A DNA stretch of 64,000 nucleotides from UBA2136 sp047635695 (GTDB taxonomy: Bacteria; Pseudomonadota; Alphaproteobacteria; UBA2136): positions 1 through 64,000 of the forward strand of contig JBLILN010000008.1 of NCBI GenBank assembly GCA_047635695.1, given 5' to 3'. The position numbers and the translations under genes were made by a program. Of the stretch, positions 27,187 to 36,742 are shown one piece after another (the stretch's first letter is position 1; every line of letters begins with the position of its first letter). Under the pieces are notes generated by a model, which saw only the letters and a list, made by a program, of their open reading frames with translations, ran no database searches and was not told where the DNA came from.

Positions 27187-28269
27187 TTAAAAGCGATTTT
27201 GCATTTCTATCAAGCGTGAAGCCGTCCGTGCAAAGGCAAAGGCGCTTTCACCTTTAGGGCAAAGCAAGTGCGGCAAATCAGCGGCGCTACAAACAAGTTT
27301 AGTGCCCATTTCGTAGAACATGTCGACAAGCACTACAAAGCGCATGGCTTCGTCTTGCCTGTTTTCTGTGAATAAAGGAATATCGTCTAAAATCACCGTT
27401 TCATATTTCTCGGCAATTTCTTTATAATGTTCGGCAGCAAAAGCTTTTCCACATAATTCATCAAAGTGAACATGTAAAATTTTGGCCGTTTGTGCCAGAT
27501 GCATAACCTTGTCATTGACAATATAAACGTCTTGATCGCAAAGCGCTGTGCCTTGACTTAAATGTTGAAAGGTTTTTGCTGTTTGCGTTTTATTATCAAC
27601 ATAAAAATAAGGCAGTGCGTCACCGTTTATGCGGCGCCAGTCCTGCCCTTCGCCCAAAGGCCAAATATGAAAGCTCTTTTCTATCATTTTAATAAAAGGT
27701 TTAAACAACACACGGTTATGACCGCCTTGAAATAAGTTTTCTGGCGCCCAATTACTGGTAGAACACAAAACAACACCCGATTTTAACAACATTTCAAACA
27801 AACGGCCCAACATCATGGCGTCGGCAATATTTGAAATGTAAAATTCGTCAAAACAAAGTAGCTGAGCATCTTTCGCAATATCGACAGCCACTTTATGCAC
27901 AGGGTCTACGCCTTTTTGAGGCTTTGTTTCATGCATGCGTTTGTGTACTTCGTCCATAAAACTATGAAAATGCACACGGCGCTTATGGCTTATAGCGACA
28001 TGGTCAAAAAATAAGTCCATCAACATCGACTTTCCACGCCCCACCGTACCAAAGAAGTAACCACCCAAAGGGGCTTGAGCAGGTGCATTTTCACCATTGG
28101 TATAGGCCCATTTATAAAGTTGGCCATAAGGTTGCCATGAAGCAGGATTATTTTCAAGGGTATGCGCAAGGTTATCAAGGTCATCAATAACAGCTATTTG
28201 CGTAGCATCTTCATGAAGTGCGCCGTCTGTTATTTTTTGCTGATATGCCTGTAATATATTTTTTTTCAT
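27187..28269 (-). CDS. zapE: Cell division protein ZapE / AFG1-like ATPase
   Basis: A 360-residue P-loop ATPase of the AFG1 family; in E. coli ZapE associates with the Z ring. Walker A is GTVGRGKSM, Walker B LLCFDEFYISNIADAM, followed by the family's CSTSNWAPENLF sensor segment, and FVVLVDMFYEMGTKLVCSA toward the C-terminus. Length is normal. It is monocistronic as far as can be seen. Confidence 0.93.
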   Translation of the reverse strand: MKKNILQAYQQKITDGALHEDATQIAVIDDLDNLAHTLENNPASWQPYGQLYKWAYTNGENAPAQAPLGGYFFGTVGRGKSMLMDLFFDHVAISHKRRVHFHSFMDEVHKRMHETKPQKGVDPVHKVAVDIAKDAQLLCFDEFYISNIADAMMLGRLFEMLLKSGVVLCSTSNWAPENLFQGGHNRVLFKPFIKMIEKSFHIWPLGEGQDWRRINGDALPYFYVDNKTQTAKTFQHLSQGTALCDQDVYIVNDKVMHLAQTAKILHVHFDELCGKAFAAEHYKEIAEKYETVILDDIPLFTENRQDEAMRFVVLVDMFYEMGTKLVCSAADLPHLLCPKGESAFAFARTASRLIEMQNRF

Positions 28270-28329
28270 AGCTCTATTAGTAACTTAAAACGGCATAACA
28301 AACAACTTGTAATATTTTGTCATCACCAT

Positions 28330-28356
28330 AAAAAAAGCCCCCAAAAGGAGGCTTTA
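28330..28356. terminator. Terminator after the 28375-28962 GNAT gene
   Basis: AGCCCCC / GGAGGCT stem with one mismatch and an AAAA loop. ATCGAA (28359-28364) lies just upstream in the minus-strand transcript; the A run also gives a T run on the zapE-upstream side. Confidence 0.6.
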
Positions 28357-28374
28357 TGTTCGATGAAGCAAAGG

Positions 28375-28962
28375 TTAGTCGTTGGCCGTAAAAGCATACA
28401 TAACATGGTGGCGTAATGTGCCGTCATATTTACGGCGTAATTTGTTTTTAGCAACGCCTTCTTTTTCAAATCCAAAGCCTTTTTTAAGCTTCATTATAAT
28501 TTTTTCAGATGCTAAATTCTCAGTATCATAATATATTTCTAGACGTTTTGATTTCAGTTCGTTTATGGCAAATCCGCACACTTTCTGAGCCGCTTCTAGC
28601 ATATAACCATGTCCCGTATGCTTACTATGTACCCAATAACCAATGTTAAAAGCTGGAATACATGGATCTGATTTATCAAGTGAAATACGCCCCACTAAAG
28701 TTTCTGTTCCTTTCATGTATATTTGAAAGTAAAAACTTTCTTTGTTTACTTGTTCTTTAATGTTGGTTAAGCAAATATCTTGGCTATCTAAAAGTGTTGG
28801 TAATTTAGGGTGTATCCATTCAAACCAAGGTTTAAAATCCTCTGCCGATGCATGAATGGCATCATTTAAACTTTGCGCCATATCCATCGTCAGCAAACGA
28901 AGTTCAAGTCGCTCCGTTTCCAGTACCGCTGGTATTTTTATATGTTCTAGTGGGTTTTTCAT
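28375..28962 (-). CDS. GNAT N-acetyltransferase, RimJ/RimL type
   Basis: 195 residues. The RimJ-like pattern is seen: LETERLELRLLT at the start, YWVHSKHTGHGYMLEAAQKV (acetyl-CoA motif A, about 110-130), and LEIYYDTENLASEKIIMKLKK-type motif B. RimJ/RimL proteins acetylate ribosomal or other N-termini, or small amines; substrate not predictable. It starts 6 bp after another GNAT gene, so the two form an operon, though the two proteins are not close in sequence. Confidence 0.85.
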   Translation of the reverse strand: MKNPLEHIKIPAVLETERLELRLLTMDMAQSLNDAIHASAEDFKPWFEWIHPKLPTLLDSQDICLTNIKEQVNKESFYFQIYMKGTETLVGRISLDKSDPCIPAFNIGYWVHSKHTGHGYMLEAAQKVCGFAINELKSKRLEIYYDTENLASEKIIMKLKKGFGFEKEGVAKNKLRRKYDGTLRHHVMYAFTAND

Positions 28963-28968
28963 AATATT

Positions 28969-29484
28969 TTAGTCCTTGGTTAGGTCAAAATGATAGGTTC
29001 CTTCTGGGTATTCATTGCCGTCAAAACATTTCCAGTCTTCTGCTAATGAGGGCTGCCAAACACCGCCATTTTTTTCATAAAACTTACGTGCATTTTTATT
29101 TGCAGTTAACACGCCGCATTCCATTTTTTTAAAACTTCTATTTAAACATTCCTGTTTAAACGCATTCAATAATTTATCACCGTATCCATTACCTGTATGG
29201 TCAGGGTGAATATACATCGCATGTAAAAAAAACATATCAGCATGAGTGGGGGTACCCACTGCAAAACCAATAACTTCATCATTATTTAGAAGTACTATTT
29301 GTAAGTTATTTGCCTTTTTATTCGTCAGAACTTTATCCCACATTGAGACGCGGTCTGTAATTTTTAGGTCATCAAGCGTGGTTTGATTAATCATACCTTT
29401 ATAGGCATATTGCCATGAAAGTACATGAGCTTTACCCATAGCTGCAGCATAACATACTGTTGCTGGCCTTGTAGAAATAGTCAT
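28969..29484 (-). CDS. GNAT N-acetyltransferase
   Basis: 171 residues. MYIHPDHTGNGYGDKLLNAF is the acetyl-CoA-binding motif A; the later LTANKNARKFYEKNG is motif B. The N-terminal AAMGKAHVLSWQYAYKGMI resembles the PhnO/RimI-like general GNAT pattern. First gene of a two-GNAT pair. Substrate unknown. Confidence 0.85.
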   Translation of the reverse strand: MTISTRPATVCYAAAMGKAHVLSWQYAYKGMINQTTLDDLKITDRVSMWDKVLTNKKANNLQIVLLNNDEVIGFAVGTPTHADMFFLHAMYIHPDHTGNGYGDKLLNAFKQECLNRSFKKMECGVLTANKNARKFYEKNGGVWQPSLAEDWKCFDGNEYPEGTYHFDLTKD

Positions 29485-29544
29485 AGATGTTCCTCTTTTT
29501 CATAAGATACATTAATGTTAACAAAGGTATTCACAAATGTGAAA

Positions 29545-30090
29545 CTAAAAAGAACTGCCGGGTTGTTTAAGAAATTCAAGCTCTTCTGTTGTGCTGACGC
29601 GACCCAAAATTGCGTTGCGGTGTGGGTAACGACCGAACTGATCAATAATGACTTTGTGTTGTTTTTCAAAATTGAGGTTATATTGAAGCGCTTCACGACT
29701 TGCAAAAAGTTTAAGTGCAATTTCATGGTCGACTAAATTTTCACTATGCATGAAAGGCATGTACATCAAGGCCACCTGTTCATCACTAAGCTCTTTATCA
29801 AAGCCTTTGTCTATCGCCTGTTTAGCCATATTTAAGCACAACGCATCACTAGCAAATGACATGGGCGTATCTCTAAACATATTACGTGAGAATTGATCGA
29901 GTACTATAATAGCAGCAAGCGCGTCACATGCTGATAATAAGTAAGTTGAAATATCATTCGATAGAATTTCAGAATGCAGTGCAGAGAATTTTGCTGTAAT
30001 TTCAGCATCAAAAGCATCACTCTTTAGCCACCATTTAGCTCTAACGTCATCACTAAACCAAAAGTCTAAAACATCATTCAATTTGTTCAT
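29545..30090 (-). CDS. DUF924 family protein
   Basis: 181 residues. The N-terminal VLDFWFSDDVRAKWW and the central LDQFSRNMFRDTP, YMPFMHSE and DQFGRYPHRNAILGR segments are hallmarks of DUF924, a TPR-like all-helical cytosolic family of unknown function. Length is normal for the family. It lies between the GNAT pair and lepA on the same strand. Confidence 0.88.
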   Translation of the reverse strand: MNKLNDVLDFWFSDDVRAKWWLKSDAFDAEITAKFSALHSEILSNDISTYLLSACDALAAIIVLDQFSRNMFRDTPMSFASDALCLNMAKQAIDKGFDKELSDEQVALMYMPFMHSENLVDHEIALKLFASREALQYNLNFEKQHKVIIDQFGRYPHRNAILGRVSTTEELEFLKQPGSSF

Positions 30091-30151
30091 AAAACCACCT
30101 TTAATTGCATCTACGTCTTTAGGAAGCTATCAACTTGAGTGAGCCTAACGT

Positions 30152-31954
30152 TTAGTCGTTCAATTTCAAGGCTGCAAGGAACGCCTTCTGCGGAATTTCC
30201 ACATTACCAATAGACTTCATGCGTTTTTTACCTTTTTTCTGCTTTTCGAGCAGTTTCTTCTTACGGGTAATATCACCACCGTAACATTTGGCTGTAACGT
30301 TTTTACGCAGTGCGCTGATTGATTCACGGGCAATAATTTTACCACCAATGGTCGCTTGCAGTGCAATATCAAACATTTGACGTGGAATAAGTTCCTTCAG
30401 CTTAACAAGCAGCAAACGGCCGCGGCCTTCTGCATTGTCGCGGTGACAAATCATATTTAACGCATCGAGTGATTCACCATTTACTAAAATAGCTACTTTA
30501 ACCAAGTTTTCTTCTTCGAAGCCGTCTGGCTCATAGTCAAAGGAAGCATAACCACGTGAAATTGACTTCAAGCGGTCGTTAAAGTCGAGGACAACTTCGT
30601 TCAGCGGTAAGCGGTAAGTCATCATCACACGTGTACCGTGATAATCCATGGCAATTTGTTGACCACGTTTTTCGATACAAAGGTTTATCACGCCACCTAC
30701 ATATTCGTCAGGTAGAAGTATTGTCGCTTTAATCATCGGCTCTAAAATAGCCTTAATTTGTGTTGGGTCTGGCAAGTTTGCAGGGTTGTGAATTTCTACC
30801 GTTTTACCATTTATAAGCTCAACGTTATAAATAACCCCAGGCGCCGTTGTTACAAGGTCGAGATCAAACTCACGTTCTAGGCGTTCTTGGATAATTTCCA
30901 TGTGCAAAAGCCCCAAGAAACCACAACGGAAACCGTGGCCAAGTGCTGCAGACGTTTCAGAAATAAAATTAAATGACGTGTCATTAATTTGTAACTTAGC
31001 TAAGCCTTCTTTGAGCTTTTCATAGTCAGCCGCTTCAGTTGGATAAAGCCCACAAAAAACCATAGGTTGAACTTCTTTAAAACCTTCAAGCATGTCAGCA
31101 CAAGGGCGAATGTGGTCGGTAATGGTGTCACCAATATTTGTATCAGCGACGGTTTTAATAGACGCGGTAATAATGCCTACTTCACCAGCTTTAAGCTCGT
31201 CCACCACTTTAATGGCAGGGTCAAGCACACCTACACGTTCAACAACGTGCTGTGTATTGTTCGACATAAAGCGAATTTTTTGACCTTTTTTGATAGACCC
31301 GTCCATTAAACGCACTAAAATAACAACGCCAAGGTAATTGTCGTACCAAGCGTCTACAAGTAAAGCTTTAAGTGTTTCGTCGACGTCACCCTTAGGGCAT
31401 GGAATTTTTTCAATAATTTGTTCTAATATTTCAGTAATACCTTGGCCTGTTTTAGCCGATGTTAATATCGCTTCACTTGCATCAATACCAATAATGTCTT
31501 CAATTTGGCTACGAATGCGCTCAGGCTCTGCACTTGGCAGGTCAATCTTGTTAAGTACAGGTAAAATTTCAAGGTCGTTATCCATCGCCATATAAACGTT
31601 GGCAAGCGTTTGCGCTTCAACACCTTGTGAAGCATCAACAACCAACAAAGCACCTTCACAGGCACTTAAGGAACGTGAAACTTCGTAGGCAAAGTCAACG
31701 TGCCCCGGTGTGTCGATAAGGTTAAGTTGATAGTTTTCACCGTCTTTAGCAAGATAATTCAAGCGAATCGCATTGGCCTTAACGGTAATACCACGCTCAC
31801 GTTCAATATCCATCGTATCAAGCAGTTGCGCTTGCATGTCACGTTTTTGAACAGCAAAAGTTTCTTCAATAAGCCTATCAGCCAAGGTTGATTTACCATG
31901 GTCAATATGAGCAATGATTGAGAAATTACGGATATGCTTAAGGTCTTTAGACAT
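30152..31954 (-). CDS. lepA: Elongation factor 4 (LepA)
   Basis: Ribosome-associated GTPase. From the ATG at 31954 it has 600 residues; an upstream ATG at 31972 is possible but a purine-rich AAAAGAAG sits just before 31954 and the product then begins MSKDLKHIRNFSIIAHIDHGKST, the normal family start. GTPase motifs are AHIDHGKST, DTPGHVDF and NKIDLP. The EF4-specific C-terminal domain ends in KKLLEKQKKGKKRMKSIG. A divergent aminopeptidase gene follows upstream. Confidence 0.97.
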   Translation of the reverse strand: MSKDLKHIRNFSIIAHIDHGKSTLADRLIEETFAVQKRDMQAQLLDTMDIERERGITVKANAIRLNYLAKDGENYQLNLIDTPGHVDFAYEVSRSLSACEGALLVVDASQGVEAQTLANVYMAMDNDLEILPVLNKIDLPSAEPERIRSQIEDIIGIDASEAILTSAKTGQGITEILEQIIEKIPCPKGDVDETLKALLVDAWYDNYLGVVILVRLMDGSIKKGQKIRFMSNNTQHVVERVGVLDPAIKVVDELKAGEVGIITASIKTVADTNIGDTITDHIRPCADMLEGFKEVQPMVFCGLYPTEAADYEKLKEGLAKLQINDTSFNFISETSAALGHGFRCGFLGLLHMEIIQERLEREFDLDLVTTAPGVIYNVELINGKTVEIHNPANLPDPTQIKAILEPMIKATILLPDEYVGGVINLCIEKRGQQIAMDYHGTRVMMTYRLPLNEVVLDFNDRLKSISRGYASFDYEPDGFEEENLVKVAILVNGESLDALNMICHRDNAEGRGRLLLVKLKELIPRQMFDIALQATIGGKIIARESISALRKNVTAKCYGGDITRKKKLLEKQKKGKKRMKSIGNVEIPQKAFLAALKLND

Positions 31955-32147
31955 GCTTCTTTTCAACTTCATAAATTAGTACAATGTAAGCGCAGTATAA
32001 CAAAGTCGGGCAAAAAGGGAAGCTTTGTTCGTAAATATATTGACATTAAACACCATAAGTATACAATCGGCCATATCTAAGTAAGATACATCGGGCTTTG
32101 GCCCTTTTCTTTTCGGACTTTTCGTCCCTATAAATGGAGACATTTTT

Positions 32148-33623
32148 ATGTCGATATTCAATAACAACCCTTTATGTTCAGTCACGCTGAACACAACAAA
32201 ACTGAAAACAAAAAACGTTTTACACATTTTAACCGACGCCGATATGAAGCGTGCCGACCTACCCTTACCAAGGCTAGGCCGTAAGCGTATTTCAAGTAAA
32301 CTTGGCAAGGTAAGTTACATGGACGAAGGTGATACTGCACACGTTATTATAGGTGCAGGTAACTTTGATGAAAATGAACACCTGACCATTGAACAATGGT
32401 TCGTGACCGTGGGTGCCACTATTTTTGAAGCCTTAAAAGCAGAAGAAATTGACAGCATTAACTTGGCCGATGATACTTTTATGAGTATCAACATGGTTTA
32501 TGGCTTAGGCATACGTGCCTTTACCAATGGTGAAAAAACAAACACCATTAAAATTGGTAATGTACGCCAAAATTTGCATGAAGGTATGCAAATGGCCCAA
32601 GCAACAAACTTTGGCCGCCTGCTCACCAACACACCACATGGCGCGCATAGGCAAGATGGATCAAACTCTGGTTTAAATTCACAATCTTTTGCAAAATTAT
32701 TGATGAAGGAGTTCCCTAAAAATGACATCACCGACCATATATGTAAAGGCAGCCGCAACGCCTTAGCTAAAATTGGTGCTGGTGGTTTACTTTCTGTCGG
32801 CAAAGCCAGTGAATTTGAACCTGCCCTTTTAGACGTGACATACCGTCACCCTGAATGTACAGACAAACCCATTATATTTGTCGCCAAAGGCGTTATGTAT
32901 GACACGGGCGGTGCAGCCATTAAACCTGGTTCAAGCATGGCCACCATGAAATATGACATGACAGCGTCAAGCATTGCCGCTGCTGTACTTAAAAACTTAA
33001 GAGACAGCAAGGCTAAATGCCACGTTAAAGTGATATTTTGTTTAACCGACAACGCAGTGTCTTCGGACATGACATATAATGGCGACCACGTTAAAATGAT
33101 GGACGGACAAATAGTCGAAGTCACCAACACCGACGCCGAAGGCCGCATGGTTTTATTTGACGGTTTGGTTTACGCCCAACACAACTACCCCAATGCCAAA
33201 TGTTACCTCAGTTCTGGTACATTAACAGGTACCGGTAGAGGTGTATCGGGTACAAGGTCTGCCATGTATTTTTGCCGTGATGAGTTGCTGAATAACAAAC
33301 TTCAAAGCGTTATTCATGAATGCGGACAAGTGGACGAATTTTTTCGCCTACCTGTCGACCTACGCAAGGCAAAAGTGGTTAAAAGCCCAGAACCTGGTGT
33401 TGATCTTAAAAACTCTGTTCAAGGTGTTGGCACAAGTGCCTCTGAAACGGCTTACAACTTCCTTAAAGCCTCTATGAAAGATAACAATGAGATGAAATAT
33501 ATTCACATTGATATTGCCAATGTTGGCGGTGGTTATCATGACATAACAGGTTTACCGTTACCTTACTTTACTGGTACAGGCTGGGGTGTTTATACACTTT
33601 CACACCTCTTTACAACTTTATAA
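32148..33623 (+). CDS. Leucyl aminopeptidase, M17 family
   Basis: Cytosolic dinuclear-metal aminopeptidase, 491 residues. The catalytic domain shows the metal ligands in AKGVMYDTGGAAIKPG and MKYDM, and the signature NTDAEGRMVLFDG with the catalytic Arg. The N-terminal domain (about 1-170) is divergent from E. coli PepA, so it is closer to PepB-like members. TGGAGA precedes the ATG. Upstream at 32094-32110 a GGGC / GCCC hairpin followed by TTTTCTTTTC may act as a leader terminator or attenuator. Confidence 0.92.
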   Translation: MSIFNNNPLCSVTLNTTKLKTKNVLHILTDADMKRADLPLPRLGRKRISSKLGKVSYMDEGDTAHVIIGAGNFDENEHLTIEQWFVTVGATIFEALKAEEIDSINLADDTFMSINMVYGLGIRAFTNGEKTNTIKIGNVRQNLHEGMQMAQATNFGRLLTNTPHGAHRQDGSNSGLNSQSFAKLLMKEFPKNDITDHICKGSRNALAKIGAGGLLSVGKASEFEPALLDVTYRHPECTDKPIIFVAKGVMYDTGGAAIKPGSSMATMKYDMTASSIAAAVLKNLRDSKAKCHVKVIFCLTDNAVSSDMTYNGDHVKMMDGQIVEVTNTDAEGRMVLFDGLVYAQHNYPNAKCYLSSGTLTGTGRGVSGTRSAMYFCRDELLNNKLQSVIHECGQVDEFFRLPVDLRKAKVVKSPEPGVDLKNSVQGVGTSASETAYNFLKASMKDNNEMKYIHIDIANVGGGYHDITGLPLPYFTGTGWGVYTLSHLFTTL

Positions 33624-33631
33624 TTTACCCC

Positions 33632-33652
33632 GCCCCTTTAAGGGGCTTTTAA
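33632..33652 (+). promoter_or_regulatory. GC-rich hairpin between aminopeptidase and next gene
   Basis: GCCCC / GGGGC (33632-33636 and 33642-33646, pairing extended by TT/AA) followed by TTTT, then the AAGGAG ribosome site of the next gene. It could partly terminate or attenuate read-through. Confidence 0.5.
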
Positions 33653-33662
33653 GGAGACATTT

Positions 33663-34043
33663 ATGTCGACACAAAAATCAACAAATGAACGTTTACAACT
33701 TATTGCTGAAGTATTACTCTTTATAAACAGCACAACAAAGCTTAATGAACATCTTCAAGCCCTAAAAGGCGCAATCGCAACCGATGAAGTCGTAACACAC
33801 TTTAAGGCTATTATAGATGAAAAGCTTAATGCTGAGGATAAAACTCCAGAAATTGTCCGCCTCGCTTTAATCGCTTGCCTGTCAGCCGATTACATTAGTT
33901 TGCGTCAATATAATCATGGCGTTTCAAAAAGCTATAAAGACCAAGTGGTCAATGCCATCCAGTCGGGTGATTTAAATGAACTTTGCGATGCTATAAGCGC
34001 TGTTTATTGTGGTTTTGTTGCCGCTTGCACAATGCCCGCATAA
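33663..34043 (+). CDS. Hypothetical small helical protein
   Basis: 126 residues, soluble, helix-rich, with no recognised domain. It starts 39 bp after the aminopeptidase with an AAGGAG ribosome site and is followed by ATCGAA overlapping its stop and a strong terminator. It is probably co-transcribed with the aminopeptidase through the intervening hairpin. Confidence 0.7.
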   Translation: MSTQKSTNERLQLIAEVLLFINSTTKLNEHLQALKGAIATDEVVTHFKAIIDEKLNAEDKTPEIVRLALIACLSADYISLRQYNHGVSKSYKDQVVNAIQSGDLNELCDAISAVYCGFVAACTMPA

Positions 34044-34058
34044 TCGAAATTAAAAAGA

Positions 34059-34085
34059 CCCTCTCAATTGAGAGGGCTTTTTTTT
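34059..34085 (+). terminator. Intrinsic terminator
   Basis: Perfect 18-bp palindrome CCCTCTCAA / TTGAGAGGG (34059-34076) followed by CTTTTTTTT. Confidence 0.9.
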
Positions 34086-34137
34086 GTGCGTATATATAAA
34101 AAAGTACATCTATGAATGAAAAGTTAAGGGAGAGATG

Positions 34138-34196
34138 TTTGCGTTTTAGAAAATTAAAGTTGCCAACTTAGGCAATGAGACTTTCTAAAACGTAAA
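34138..34196. repeat. Long imperfect hairpin downstream of pheT
   Basis: A 15-bp arm (34138-34152) pairs with 34182-34196 with one mismatch, and the loop contains a second stem, TTGCC / GGCAA. No T run follows on the pheT side. A similar TTGCC..GGCAA core lies at 42844-42858, downstream of accD. It may stabilise the 3' end of pheT mRNA or be a small repeat element. Confidence 0.6.
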
Positions 34197-34219
34197 TAGA
34201 TACCCTTAGATGGTTATTC

Positions 34220-36601
34220 CTATCTTACTTCGGCGTTAAAACGCTTCTTAACATTCCCAACAGCTTTTTCAACAACAGCATTAATGTCAGCTTCTGTTAA
34301 CGTACGGTCTACCGCTTGAAGGGTCATGGATAAAGCAACTGATTTTTTGCCAGCTTCAACATTTTCGCCTTCGTAAACGTCAAACAAGTTAACATGACGT
34401 ACCAAGTCTTTATCGGCGCCTTTAAGGGCATTGATAAGGTCACCCGCCTGAACGTCGCTCTCCACAAGGAAGGCTAAGTCACGCTGAACCGCTTGATATG
34501 TCGAGCTCACGAACGCAGGTTTCTTCATTTGCATGTTTTCAGCTTTTAAAAGATCGACTTCAAAAATAACCGCCGTGCCTTTTAGGCCAAAGTTTTTCAT
34601 AACCGCAGGGTGAACTTCACCAAAGGTGGCAAAAACGTTTTTACCCAACACAAGTGAACCACTACGCCCTGGGTGATAAGCACTGTTTGCACCTTTGCGT
34701 ACTTGAAGTTTATCGGCTGCAACACCGAGAGACTCAAGCATAGAAATAGCGTCAGCTTTTGCCGTAAATAAGTCAGTTTGCTTGGCGTTACCTTGCCAAT
34801 GCTTGTCTTGCCCGCCCATAATAAGGCCAGAGGCTTTTAAAACTTCTGTTGTTTCTGTATATGTTTTACCCACTTCACCTAAATGAATTGAACTTTCACC
34901 ACGGGCCATATTTTTAGACGCTGCGTCTAAAAGTGACGGTATAAGAGACGGGCGCATTGTGCTCATTTCCGCTTCATCCAGTGGGTTTGCAAGCTCTAAA
35001 AGGGCTTCACCTTCGGCAAATAATTGTGCTTTTTCACGATTGATAAAGCTGTAATTGATACATTCAAGGTAACCCATAGCTGCAAGTGATCGGCGTGCAA
35101 TACGGTCGGCTTTACGGCCACTGTCTGCACCTTTAATCGTTTGCAAAGGCAGTGGTGGTAACTGTGTTGGTACAACGTCTAGGCCTTTCATGCGTAAAAC
35201 TTCTTCAATTAAGTCAGCGTCTGTATCCATCATGGTGCAGTAACTTGGTACGGTGACATTAAAAATGTCTGTCCCTTTTACTGTAAAGCCAAGGTTTTCT
35301 AAAATTTCTTTTACTTCAGCGGCCGGTATATCTAAGCCACCAAAAGTTTTAACACGCACAGGGTTAAATGTAATTTCACGTACTTCTGGTAATTCTTCAC
35401 CGTCGGTATCAATGCCACCCAAGTGACCACCGCATAATTCGACAATAAGGTCTGACGCCATTACAGCCACAGGTACGGTCATACCAGCGTCAATGCCGCG
35501 TTCAAACCTATAGCGTGCGTCTGTGTTACATTGTAGGCGTTGGCCTGTTACCGCAACATTTTCCTTATTAAATTGTGCCACTTCTAGATAAACATTTTTG
35601 GTGTTTTCATCAACACTTGTGCTTTCGCCACCGACAATACCAGCAAGGCCAATAACACCGCTGTCGTCCATAATAGCAATATCACCTTCTGCTAAAGTAT
35701 GTTCGTTACCGTCAAGCCCTAAAAGTTTTTCACCACCTTTGGCGGCTTCAATACGTAAATCACCTTTTAATTTATCGGCGTCATAAACGTGCATCGGCTG
35801 GCCATAGCTCATCAACATAAAGTTGGTAATATCAGCCAAGCAGTTAATGCTGCGCAAGCCTGCCTGCTCAAGGAATTTTTTCATCCATGTTGGGCTTTCA
35901 CCATTTTCAACATCGGTTATGAGTTGACCTGTAAAGAAAGGGCAACCTGCATGTGTTTTAACAATGGACGGTGCCTCTGTATTTTCCACAGCATCGTCAA
36001 CATCAACACCTTCGTCTACTTCTTCAACAGTGACAGCATTAAGCGTGCCCATACCACTTGCAGCAAGGTCACGTGCCACACCATAAACAGACAAGGCGTC
36101 TCCACGGTTCGGGGTCATGTCCACGTCAAAAACAACATCGTTTTGGCCTAAAGCTTCAGCAATCGGTGTGCCGATAGCGACATCGCCATCAAATTCCCAA
36201 ATACCGTCAGCTTCTTCGCCAAAACCAAGTTCTTTGATAGAGCAGATCATACCGTTCGATTTAACACCACGTAGCTTTGAAGGCTTAATAACAAAATCAC
36301 CTGGTAAAACAGCACCATCGGTAGCAACGACAACTTTAAGGTCGTCTCTTGCATTGGGCGCACCACAAACAATTTGTAAATTTTCTTTGGCGCCAACGTT
36401 TACAGTACAAACACCTAGGCGGTCAGCGTCGGGGTGTTGAACACGGGTGACAATATTACCAACAACAACGTTATTGAACTGTGCGCCCTCGTCTTCAATG
36501 CCCTCAACTTCCAAGCCAAGTGAAACCATACGTGCCGCTAGTACTTCTGCTGTTGCTTCCGTTTCTAAGTGCTGCTTTAGCCAGCTTAGAGAAAATTTCA
36601 T
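34220..36601 (-). CDS. pheT: Phenylalanine--tRNA ligase beta subunit
   Basis: Subunit of the alpha2-beta2 synthetase, 793 residues. Domains in order: EMAP/OB tRNA-binding fold (about 40-150, VVVGNIVTRVQHPDADRLGVC), B3/B4 editing domain (about 200-380), B5 DNA-binding-like domain (about 400-470), and the C-terminal anticodon-binding FDX-ACB fold with RDLAFLVE. Frame intact. It is separated from pheS by a small lipoprotein gene and a long hairpin, so tight pheST coupling is lost. Confidence 0.97.
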   Translation of the reverse strand: MKFSLSWLKQHLETEATAEVLAARMVSLGLEVEGIEDEGAQFNNVVVGNIVTRVQHPDADRLGVCTVNVGAKENLQIVCGAPNARDDLKVVVATDGAVLPGDFVIKPSKLRGVKSNGMICSIKELGFGEEADGIWEFDGDVAIGTPIAEALGQNDVVFDVDMTPNRGDALSVYGVARDLAASGMGTLNAVTVEEVDEGVDVDDAVENTEAPSIVKTHAGCPFFTGQLITDVENGESPTWMKKFLEQAGLRSINCLADITNFMLMSYGQPMHVYDADKLKGDLRIEAAKGGEKLLGLDGNEHTLAEGDIAIMDDSGVIGLAGIVGGESTSVDENTKNVYLEVAQFNKENVAVTGQRLQCNTDARYRFERGIDAGMTVPVAVMASDLIVELCGGHLGGIDTDGEELPEVREITFNPVRVKTFGGLDIPAAEVKEILENLGFTVKGTDIFNVTVPSYCTMMDTDADLIEEVLRMKGLDVVPTQLPPLPLQTIKGADSGRKADRIARRSLAAMGYLECINYSFINREKAQLFAEGEALLELANPLDEAEMSTMRPSLIPSLLDAASKNMARGESSIHLGEVGKTYTETTEVLKASGLIMGGQDKHWQGNAKQTDLFTAKADAISMLESLGVAADKLQVRKGANSAYHPGRSGSLVLGKNVFATFGEVHPAVMKNFGLKGTAVIFEVDLLKAENMQMKKPAFVSSTYQAVQRDLAFLVESDVQAGDLINALKGADKDLVRHVNLFDVYEGENVEAGKKSVALSMTLQAVDRTLTEADINAVVEKAVGNVKKRFNAEVR

Positions 36602-36655
36602 TTCGTCTTACCTTAAGTTTATCGTCTATTGATGGTTCGTTTCGTATTTTGTAAA

Positions 36656-36742
36656 TAAAGCCTGTATGGACGTGAATGGTGGTTTTATAGCTTGCTAGCC
36701 CACAATTTGTGGGTAACAAACGCGTTCATACAGGCTTTATTT
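36656..36742 (-). repeat. Long inverted repeat between lipoprotein gene and pheT
   Basis: ATAAAGCCTGTATGGACG near 36656-36673 pairs with CGTTCATACAGGCTTTAT near 36724-36741 (one mismatch), with a second hairpin CCCACA..TGTGGG inside (36700-36714). On the minus strand it directly follows the lipoprotein stop and ends in TTTATTT, so it may act as a partial terminator ahead of pheT. Confidence 0.65.

Noticed and set aside
32094..32127. Two small hairpins before the aminopeptidase as a riboswitch
   Set aside because: Stems are only 4-5 bp with no conserved aptamer pattern that I recognise; at most a leader terminator.
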